A stretch of 64,000 bases of DNA from DAOMNO01 sp035443885 (GTDB lineage: Bacteria > Planctomycetota > Phycisphaerae > Phycisphaerales > SM1A02). Positions 1 to 8,100 of the stretch are shown in pieces; the stretch's first letter is position 1, and each line of letters starts with the position of its first letter. The notes under the pieces are model-generated. The model did not search any database. It saw nothing but the letters and a program-made list of their open reading frames with translations, and was not told where the DNA came from. Where the stretch lies: positions 1 through 64,000 of the forward strand of contig DAOMNO010000001.1 of NCBI GenBank assembly GCA_035443885.1. Direction: 5' to 3'. The position numbers and the translations under genes are program-made.

Positions 1-1478
1 GAATCGTCACCGAAAGTCGCGTCGCCTGCCGTCGCGGTTACATCGCCGCCGACCACAGCGTTATTGCCGAAAGTCACATTCTGCCCCGCCGTAACATTGA
101 GATCGACAGTGCTGTTGTTCTGGAAGGTAACACTGCCATCAACCGCGTGCACATTGCCCTGCACGTGCGCGCCGTCTGTGTTGACCGTAATGTCCTGCTG
201 TGCCGTGAGGTCGCCCGTCGCGGTCAGGACGCCCGTGATATCCAGGCTGTTGCCCGCACCTTGGACATTCACACCGGCGACATTAACGCCGTTCGCGCCG
301 ATAAGCGTCAGACTGCCGCCAGTGCTGGTCATGTCGCCGGTGGCCGTGAGGGTATCGCCTGCGTCAAGCGTGTTCGTTCCCGTCAGGTTGACCAAACCGT
401 TATAGGTCTGGCTGCCAGTGGTCATCACAAGACCGCCGGTGATTTCGGTATCGCCCGTCACGGAAACCGATGCGAGCGCATCAGTCCCGCCGACCTGGCC
501 GTGGAAGGCTGTGTTGCCAACCAGATTGAGGTTGTGCGCTCCGTCGACGGTGGACCAGAAGATCATGCTGTCGCCATTGATGGTGGTGTCGGCTCCGAGG
601 ACAACGGCGCCGTTCGTATTGGTCTCGTTGGCGAGGCCGCTGCCACCGAAGTGGACGTGGCCGCCCTGAATACCATTGCCTTCAAGACGGATCGCCAGCG
701 AGTAGAGGTCGCCAGCGCCGAGCATGATGCCGCCGCCACCGACCGTTTCAAGCTGGCCGGTGTTCGTAACACCCTGGAAGCCTGGATCGATTCCTGTTGC
801 ATTGATGCGCACCGCGAAGTTGCCGCCAAACTCGCCGATGGTAACTACGCCGTTGTGCGCAGTCATCGTAACGTTGCCGCCATTCGTCGCTCGAATCAGT
901 CCGTGATTCGCGACCTGCTGACCAATGAGATGCACGCCCGCTGCGCCCCCGATCAAATTCGCGCCGGGATTGACGACAACCGAGCCGCCAGCCGATGCAT
1001 CAAACTGAAACTGGTACGGCCCGCCGCTAGTCGCCATGTTATGGAACGTCATGGGATCGACGTTGGCCGCAGCAGCATAGAAGCCCGCGGCGTTCACGAT
1101 CGAGTTCGGCCCAAAGACAACACCCGCCGGGTTCGCAAAGAAGACGATGCCGTTGCCGCTGATGGTGCCATCAAGCGAGGTCGGCATGCCGTTTGTAATT
1201 CGGTTGAGCACATGCGCCGTTGATGAAGGCTGCTGGAAGAACACCGACTCGGTGTTCAGCAGGTTGAACGACGTGTAGTTGATCACGACGCCGTTCGATG
1301 CCTGAATCAGCCACTGGCCGCCGCCGAGCGGAATGATGTTGGCGATGCCTGTTCCCGGATGCACCGCGCCGCCGACCGGACCGGCCAGTGCAGCGCCATG
1401 CATAAGGAAGAGTGAAGCCGCGCCTGCCGCGGAAAGTGTTCGGAGGTTTGACATCGTTCGCATCTTCTTCGTCTTCAT
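1..1478 (-). CDS. Filamentous-haemagglutinin-like TpsA exoprotein, C-terminus off window
   Basis: The minus-strand frame from the ATG at 1478 stays open to base 1 (about 492 codons), so the C-terminus lies outside the window. A purine-rich Shine-Dalgarno (GGAAGGG) precedes the ATG. Residues about 10-32 form a signal peptide ending around GAALA. The following 250 residues match the TPS/haemagglutination-activity domain: a typical NPAGVVFGPNS-like stretch after GNGIVFFA, then Gly/Asn/Thr/Val-rich beta-helix repeats with TGSQTYNG-type and DVTATAGDATFG-type units. Such proteins are exported by Sec and then moved across the outer membrane by a dedicated TpsB partner, which is encoded immediately upstream. 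Role is probably a surface or adhesin protein (inference). The mature ligand-binding part is not visible. Confidence 0.85.
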   Translation of the reverse strand, partial: MKTKKMRTMSNLRTLSAAGAASLFLMHGAALAGPVGGAVHPGTGIANIIPLGGGQWLIQASNGVVINYTSFNLLNTESVFFQQPSSTAHVLNRITNGMPTSLDGTISGNGIVFFANPAGVVFGPNSIVNAAGFYAAAANVDPMTFHNMATSGGPYQFQFDASAGGSVVVNPGANLIGGAAGVHLIGQQVANHGLIRATNGGNVTMTAHNGVVTIGEFGGNFAVRINATGIDPGFQGVTNTGQLETVGGGGIMLGAGDLYSLAIRLEGNGIQGGHVHFGGSGLANETNTNGAVVLGADTTINGDSMIFWSTVDGAHNLNLVGNTAFHGQVGGTDALASVSVTGDTEITGGLVMTTGSQTYNGLVNLTGTNTLDAGDTLTATGDMTSTGGSLTLIGANGVNVAGVNVQGAGNSLDITGVLTATGDLTAQQDITVNTDGAHVQGNVHAVDGSVTFQNNSTVDLNVTAGQNVTFGNNAVVGGDVTATAGDATFGDD

Positions 1479-1598
1479 ATGAGTAACCCTTCCCCTGATT
1501 CGCCGCCGCCTTGTGAAGGCTGAAACACCATGCCGCAGACGGGGATGCCCGCGACGTAAATCCCTACAGGACTGAATGTAACGCGAAAGTGGGCTGTT

Positions 1599-3830
1599 TC
1601 AAAATAAAATCGTTCCAACAAAGTGAACTCGGCTGGAGCCGGACTTGACCCGACCAGGCAATTCCTTGAGCGCAATGCCCCAATCCACGCGAAGATTGAG
1701 GTTTCTTCGGAAAAGAAACTCCACGCCGACACCCGTTCCGATAAGCGTCTCATCGCGTTCGAATGGCTGGCGATCGGTCTGCATCACGCGCGCCACATCG
1801 ACGAAACCGCGCAGAATCAGATCCCAGTCAGGCCGACCATACACATGCTGCGGAGCCCAGCGGAATGGCTGGCCGAACACCGTATCAGGGTCGGTCGGCT
1901 GGAACATGCGAGGCAGATGGAAGCGATATTCCGCGCTGGCGATGTACACCGAATCGCCCGCGACAATCGATTCAGGATAGCCGCGCACAGAGTACAAACC
2001 GCCCGCCACCATCGTGATGTGAGGCACCAGTCGATTGTCAAACGCATACTGACCGCGGAAACCGAGTGCGATCTCATGCGCAAGCGTCGAACTCTCAGGT
2101 GTTGAAATATCCGCCCAGCCCTTCGGGTTGAACAGCGGTTCAAGATAAAAGGAGTGCATCAAGTCCCACTGCATGGTCATCCAGTCCTTATCCGGGAACA
2201 GACGACCGAGGCGGCTGAGCGTTGAGGTCTTGATGTTCGTCGCATCGCCGAGGCTGCCCTCAAACATGATCGAGGCGCGCGTGCTGGCTTGCTCCGTGAA
2301 CTTCTCCAGACGAACGCCGAGGTATGGGATGAGGAAGTCCTCATCACCTTCCTGAATCAGAAACTGGAAGAAGAAGTTGCTGACCCTGGCGTGCATGAAG
2401 CGCGCACCGCCGATGAGATCGATGAAGAGCTGCTTGTCCTGATAGACGTTGGCGATCAGCTCCGCGCCGATCTGCCATTGCTCGCCACGGAACCTCAGGC
2501 TGGCAAAGCCGACTTCGGATGCGTCGAACTCGCCCCACAATCCATGCAATCGCCAGCGAAGACGGTCGAGATCGCCGACGCGTCCTTCGTAGAAGCCGGA
2601 AACGGTGTGCGCATCCTTAAAGCTCGCCGTGGTGTAATCGAGGTTGAAGATATCGTCGTTGCCGGTGAGCTGGCTGTGGTACAGGCCGAACCGCTGACGC
2701 CAGCGGCCGGTCTGCTTCGTGCCCGTGTTCGAGCCTTGCACATAAAGAAGGAGAGGACGATTTTCGGTAACCAGATAATCCAGCGTTACCGTCAGGTCTT
2801 CTTCCGCAGGAGCGATCGCCACATCGACGCGACGCCCCGGATGACGGGCCAGCCTGAAAATATAGTTATCGATCACATCGCGCTGGAGCACATCGCCCGC
2901 CTGAACGGGAGATCGCTCACGAATGCGATCATGAACCGGATGATTGATTCGCTCCGGGCCAGAGCCGAATCGTTCCCCCGCTGCCAGCGTGCGCACTTCG
3001 CTGACCACGCCGGTAACGGCAATGAGCCTGACGTTGCCCGGCGTCTGCCTCGCGGCTTGCAAGTCTGCAATCACCGGCGCGACGTGAACGCCCATCAGCC
3101 CGCGATCCAGAATGTAATCACGTACGGCCAGCAGCACCTGCTGCACACCAGACTCGGCATATAACTCCGGCTCACGGGCTGCAATCTCACCCAGTGTGAG
3201 GTGAATCGGCGTGACATCCGGACGCCACGCCACATAACCATGATCCTTAGACGGCACCAGACGAACCGAAACATTCATCAGCTCTGCGATCGATGGCTGA
3301 CCAGCCAGGTCAGGGCGGGCGTACTGCACAATGAACTCGTTGATCTGCTGCGTGTCGCCGGTGTACTCCGCCATATAGCGCAGCGCGGTGCGGCTTGCGG
3401 GCCGGAGGTCGGCGCCTGTGATCGCATCAATATCGCGCGTATCAGGGCCGACGAAGAATCGCTTGCCGAACTTTCCTTCAAGATGACCACGCAAGGATTC
3501 ACCGATGGCCTCAATGGCGGAATGCGACAAACGAACGCCTGCGATGTCCCCGAGTGAGAGTTGCGTCGTTTCGCCACCTTCGCCCGGCGCGACCCACACG
3601 CCGTTCACTTCAGCCAGTTGCACTTGCACATCGGATCGCAACGCTTCGTTCGATGGCAGTTCACTGAACTGATGAACATAGCCCACTTCGATGACGCTCA
3701 CGCGATATGTGTCGCGCTGCGCAGCCTCGACCGACATGGCCGATGCGTTCGATGAAGTGGCGAGTGACGGCACGCCAAGCAGGCACGTCACGAGGAGCGA
3801 TGTGCGGATGAATGAGTCTTTTCGATTCAC
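1599..3830 (-). CDS. TpsB-type outer-membrane transporter (ShlB/FhaC/HecB family)
   Basis: A 743-aa protein predicted to secrete the adjacent TpsA exoprotein. I chose the GTG at 3830 because GGGGAA lies 6 bases upstream and the reading then begins with a signal peptide (FIRTSLLVTCLLGVPSLA, cleavage near SNASA); the frame is open further upstream but without signal-like sequence. The middle has a POTRA-like segment (VRLIAVTGVVSEVRTLAAGE onward), followed by a roughly 380-residue beta-barrel that ends in Phe, as outer-membrane proteins usually do. FhaC-type proteins are usually about 550-590 aa, so the first 200 or more residues after the signal are extra. The tpsA start lies 121 bases downstream on the same strand, so the two genes are probably cotranscribed. 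Confidence 0.82.
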   Translation of the reverse strand: MNRKDSFIRTSLLVTCLLGVPSLATSSNASAMSVEAAQRDTYRVSVIEVGYVHQFSELPSNEALRSDVQVQLAEVNGVWVAPGEGGETTQLSLGDIAGVRLSHSAIEAIGESLRGHLEGKFGKRFFVGPDTRDIDAITGADLRPASRTALRYMAEYTGDTQQINEFIVQYARPDLAGQPSIAELMNVSVRLVPSKDHGYVAWRPDVTPIHLTLGEIAAREPELYAESGVQQVLLAVRDYILDRGLMGVHVAPVIADLQAARQTPGNVRLIAVTGVVSEVRTLAAGERFGSGPERINHPVHDRIRERSPVQAGDVLQRDVIDNYIFRLARHPGRRVDVAIAPAEEDLTVTLDYLVTENRPLLLYVQGSNTGTKQTGRWRQRFGLYHSQLTGNDDIFNLDYTTASFKDAHTVSGFYEGRVGDLDRLRWRLHGLWGEFDASEVGFASLRFRGEQWQIGAELIANVYQDKQLFIDLIGGARFMHARVSNFFFQFLIQEGDEDFLIPYLGVRLEKFTEQASTRASIMFEGSLGDATNIKTSTLSRLGRLFPDKDWMTMQWDLMHSFYLEPLFNPKGWADISTPESSTLAHEIALGFRGQYAFDNRLVPHITMVAGGLYSVRGYPESIVAGDSVYIASAEYRFHLPRMFQPTDPDTVFGQPFRWAPQHVYGRPDWDLILRGFVDVARVMQTDRQPFERDETLIGTGVGVEFLFRRNLNLRVDWGIALKELPGRVKSGSSRVHFVGTILF

Positions 3831-3929
3831 GAAGAGTTCCCCAGTCGTCGCTTGAAGAAAGGCCTGACGGATTCGACGGCACTCACCACCAGGCAGGGCA
3901 CAAAGACACAACGTCAGCAATGACACCGG

Positions 3930-3945
3930 CGGGCGCATCCGCCCG
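3930..3945 (-). promoter_or_regulatory. Perfect hairpin in the leader of the TPS operon
   Basis: CGGGCG-GATG-CGCCCG on the minus strand is a perfect 6-bp GC stem with a four-base loop. It lies about 18 bases downstream of a predicted -10 box and about 100 bases before the tpsB GTG. No T-run follows, so it is unlikely to be an intrinsic terminator. It could stabilise the transcript or bind a regulator (inference). Confidence 0.35.
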
Positions 3946-3962
3946 TGAGCACATACAAACAA

Positions 3963-3992
3963 AGAGTACCCCCCAAACAGGAACCTTGTCAA
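3963..3992 (-). promoter_or_regulatory. Sigma-70-like promoter for tpsB-tpsA
   Basis: On the minus strand TTGACA (3992-3987) is followed after 18 bases by TACTCT (3968-3963). The -35 is a perfect consensus and the -10 keeps the key T, A and final T. It sits in the 274-base gap between the TagH-like gene and tpsB, and would give a leader of roughly 125 bases. Confidence 0.5.
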
Positions 3993-4104
3993 ACAAAATG
4001 CGGCCGAATCGGACTCGGCGAAGGCGTCTCGCGCAACGTCTGCGCGACGGCAAGCCCACCCCATATTGCGGCCACATACCGTTTCACTGCAGATTCACGC
4101 TGAA

Positions 4105-5091
4105 TTACGCGCTGGTCTCGCTTGAATCCTCAGCGGTGATCGCCCGCGCCGGCGCGTACTCCTCAAGGTATTTCATGATCTCCCTGTGCAGTTCCCGCTC
4201 CACATCTTCCGCAGTGAGCGACGCGGCAACCTCACGATACTTGCGCCAGAACTGAGACTCCTTGCCATGAAGAAGCGAGCCGATGCCGCCCTTCGTCTCG
4301 CGTGCAACGATCCCTTCGATCTTCGCAGGCGCGAGACGATCGACGATCTGCTGTGCAACTGGCGTGATACGCGACTGCACGGTCATCAGCGCTGCGATCA
4401 GTCGCCTTGACTGTTCAATGCGATCAACCAGTTCGACTTTCGATGCACCAGGACCATCGGCAAGATATCTCGCGCACGCAGCGCGCAGTTCCGCGCCGGC
4501 ATGCGCACTGGAGCCGCCCATGATCTCTGCGCGAGTCTGACCCGCAACACGATCGAGCTTCTCTGCAAATGCAAGCAGCTTCGACAGCAACGTAACGAGT
4601 TGTGTGGTGTCGATACGCGCATCGGACTTTAGATGCAGATCGCGGCGAATCGCGCTCAGCGGCGCCGAGTTGAATGTTCCCGATGATGTTGTGGCAGAAT
4701 CCTCTCGCGGTTCAATCAGCTCCGCAGCACGAAGTCGTTCGCGAATGCGAGCGCGGCGAGACTCATCCATTCGCTTCATCGCTTCAATGAGTCGATCGAC
4801 CAGTTGGTCCGCATCCAGCGGCGGAGCTTTGACACCGTCCGTGACGGAACGATCTGCTGCAACAGTTCTTGGCTCAGGTGAGGCTTCCCATGCCGGGAAT
4901 CTTGCCAGCAGCGCATCAACGAACGCGCGCCGCTGCGGCGCAGCAACGTGCGCCAGTGTCGTCTCCAACTCTTCTCGCAATCGCTGATGACGCTCTTCGC
5001 ACGGACGGTCGGCCAGCTCTTCCTGAAGCAAACGCAGACGATGAACCGCCTGCGCGAGATGCCCTGCTTCAGTTGAACTGCGACTTGCCAT
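4105..5091 (-). CDS. Protein with T6SS TagH/Fha C-terminal-like region, no FHA domain
   Basis: A 328-aa protein when started at the ATG encoding MASRSSTEAG; 17 codons of open frame lie upstream. The N-terminal 150 residues are helical and unrecognised. The C-terminal half follows the pattern I recall for the C-terminal domain of T6SS FHA proteins (TagH/Fha1): an LLSKLLAFAEKL helix, then QSRITPVAQQIVDRLAPAKIE, then KESQFWRKYREVAASL ending in an acidic helix with REIMKYLEEY. The usual N-terminal FHA domain is absent. The gene lies 100 bases downstream of a giant Ser/Thr kinase on the same strand, which fits a kinase-linked regulatory module since PpkA and Fha act together in T6SS control. No structural T6SS gene is in the window. 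The family call is from remembered motifs, not a search. Confidence 0.45.
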   Translation of the reverse strand: MASRSSTEAGHLAQAVHRLRLLQEELADRPCEERHQRLREELETTLAHVAAPQRRAFVDALLARFPAWEASPEPRTVAADRSVTDGVKAPPLDADQLVDRLIEAMKRMDESRRARIRERLRAAELIEPREDSATTSSGTFNSAPLSAIRRDLHLKSDARIDTTQLVTLLSKLLAFAEKLDRVAGQTRAEIMGGSSAHAGAELRAACARYLADGPGASKVELVDRIEQSRRLIAALMTVQSRITPVAQQIVDRLAPAKIEGIVARETKGGIGSLLHGKESQFWRKYREVAASLTAEDVERELHREIMKYLEEYAPARAITAEDSSETSA

Positions 5092-5190
5092 GCATTGCCC
5101 CTGCTGCTTAAGGAAACAGTATGGTCGCCCGCGATGCCTCACGGGACAGTCGCGCCATTGTACGGCACGCAGACCGCAACACCACCGGTT

Positions 5191-8100
5191 TTAATCGTTT
5201 CGCACGAGCGTGTAGTCCACGTTCCGAAGGGCGTCTTTCAGCCTGACAAGGAAACTGGCCTGCACAGCGCCAGCGCGAAGCGCCAGACGCACCCCGACAT
5301 CGGAATACGTCAGCATTGCCACCCGCTGTTCACGCTGTTCTACGGTTTCCCGTGGCCGGAGTGAGGTGCCGTCCGCAAGGAAGCTGGCAATCTCGATCGG
5401 CGTGCGGTCCATGGAATGCATCGCCGGATTCGAGAGAGCCGACGCGCCAATCACCATGATGCGTGCCGAGGCGGGGTCCGCGCCGGCAGGCAGATCACTC
5501 AGAACGAACTCCGCCACGTTACCGATGAGGTCGCGGAACTCCGTCTCCATGCCTGCACTTGGCGCAACGGGCCTGAAGAAGAGCGAGCCGTCATCGAAGT
5601 CGCCGCCGTCGAGGGCGAGCATCGCTCGCGTCCATATGGCGTTCGGATTGCCCTCAAGCCCCTGCGTCTGGAAGACGCTCACCGTATGCGCCAAGCGAGT
5701 GGCGCGGTTAAGGTCGCCGCCGTCGTGTCGAAACTGGTCCTGCGTCTGCCACGCAGCATCGCGCAGGTTCGCGCTGCTGCGCGCCGAGGCCGCGTTCTGG
5801 TTGTACGCATCCATCCAATGTGAGAAAGATGGCAGCGAACAGCCGAACAGTTCCGCAAAGCGGCGCGACGCAGCGGCTGAAACATACTGCATTGGATGTC
5901 GCGCCACCGGCGGCTCAATGACGATCTGCGGGGCGTACTGCTGCGCGACTTCTGTCCACTGTGTCGCAAGCTCCATCGCTTGCGCAGCATTCCATCGCCA
6001 CACCACGTAACCCTGGCGATTCTCTGTGCCTCGCATCAAGTTGCGAATGTCGGACCACGCCAGTTCACCTCGGCGGGTTGCTTCATTCACTGCATCAATA
6101 AAAACGCCGACCGGAAGTTCCGTCGTGCAGAGGTACATATCCTCCGCACCATCCGCAGCAGAGCCGACGCGACGGAAGACAAGCGGCATGGACAGATTCC
6201 ACGCGGCCGTGGCGGGCGGCGTGAAGACGATAAGCTCGCCATCATCACGCGGATCAGCCTGCCAACCCAGGCGACCCGGACCGATCTGCGTCCAGTCCGT
6301 GCCCGGCTCTTCGTCGCTCAACAGCACTTCGAGTTTGGCGAGCAGCACACGCGCGGCATCTGTCAGATTCGATTCTCGCAAGCTGAGCCACGTTCTGAAC
6401 TCGCCGGTCGCTTCACGCAGCTTGTCTTCATCATCTTCCAACGCACGCACGGATTCGCGGAACCGGAACAAGCGCAGGCTGAACTGAAGCGGAGCTTCAA
6501 GATCACCTTCCTGAATGCCGTAGCGATCCTGCACATGCGCCGCACGAGCCAAGCCGTCAGGCCCTGCATAGGCGTGCTCGCGCCAGCGATTGACGAGATG
6601 CTGGTCAAGTTCGCGGCTGATCGCATGCGCTCGGTTAGTATTGACACCGGGAAGCACCTGCTCGCGGATCGCCGCTGTGGCGTGAAGCTCCTGCTCCAGC
6701 GCATCCACATGCATCGGCTCCACGGTTGCAAGGCTCCGCCACGCGGAGAGTCGTCGCTCGCCTCGATCGGATGCATTCATCACGATCGCGACAAGCCCTG
6801 CACGATCCGATGGCATCGCTTCCAACGCTTCAATACGCTCAATGATGTCATTCACAATCGGGCGAACTTCGTCTAAAGCAGCTTCGGCGCGCCAACGCGA
6901 ATGAATCTGATGGATGGACTCCTGACCGGGCAACGCTTCGTGCAGGCTGTAACAGTCGTTGAGACGATCTTCCGCTTCCGCCATGTCGCCCAGCACGCGC
7001 TCAGCCGCTTCCCGCCACGCGGCAAAAGCCTGCTCCAGACGATTGCGCTCATCGCGCAGGGTGTCGTCCGCCAGACCTGCGGTCGTCATATCGCGCAGCA
7101 GACCGTCAAGTAACGCCTCGTGTCTCGTTCGAGAGAACGTCCTGATCGTGTTGCTGCGCGCAGGGTCCGCCTGCCAGCGCTGCGGAATTTTCACCGGCGC
7201 ATAGGTGGCAATGCACTCCTGCAGGAAGTTCCGCAAATCGCTGACCAGATCAAACCGCGCGCGGCAATCTTCCTCATCCGCCACGATGGCCGCTTTGCCT
7301 TGCTCCCAGACTCGCTGCACGACGGTTGAATCCGCAAGGCCCTGCAGTTCCCGCGTGAGCAGGTCGGCGAGCATGGCTTCGCAATCACCCGTGCAACTTC
7401 GCCTCGCGTTGTCGAGACTCTCGATGTATCGCTGCGAACGCTGATCGAGCGTCGTCATCGCCAACTCGATCTCTCGCTTACCTTCGCGAGTGCGATCCCA
7501 GCCGCGATCCTGAAACGCTGCGACTCTTCGCTGCAGATCGTCAAACTCCATCGCTCTCATGCTTGAGAGCGCGCGATCACATTCCGCGCTGTACGCCTGC
7601 ATGGCGCTCTGCAACCGCTCCGCAATACCGACGACGGCTTGCGTCGGGTCTTGCTCCGGCGGCAGCAGCTTGTACTCATCCTTTGGCAGTTCCTCTTCCC
7701 ACTCGCCGTAGATGCTGGCGAATGAATCGCCTTCCATCACCTGATGGTGCTGGTAAAGCGGGGACTGCTGCCGCATCCAGGCGTGATCGATGTCCTTCCA
7801 ATGCGACTTGACGATTTGCAGGACGTTTTCAGCCGCTCGCTTGGAAAAATCGATCTGATATTCAATGCCTGCAAGATCGTCCTGCTCGTTGATGATCCGC
7901 AGCGCGATATGCATGAAGCCCGCAAGAAACTGATCCTGCTCAGGCGCGCTGCTCGGCGCGATGTCCTTTGCTGCTGCAAGCAGTTCTGCGGCGCTCTGGC
8001 GAAGCGAATCCATATCCTGCTGAATCTTCGCCAGTTCGACATCCAGTTGATGCGTCTGCTGCAGCGCACTGATCACAATGCCTACGGCGTCCACGTCCCC

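Noticed and set aside
147..1223. Long plus-strand open frame of 358 codons
   Set aside because: It is the shadow of the haemagglutinin-like gene on the minus strand, whose translation has clear TPS-domain motifs and a signal peptide.
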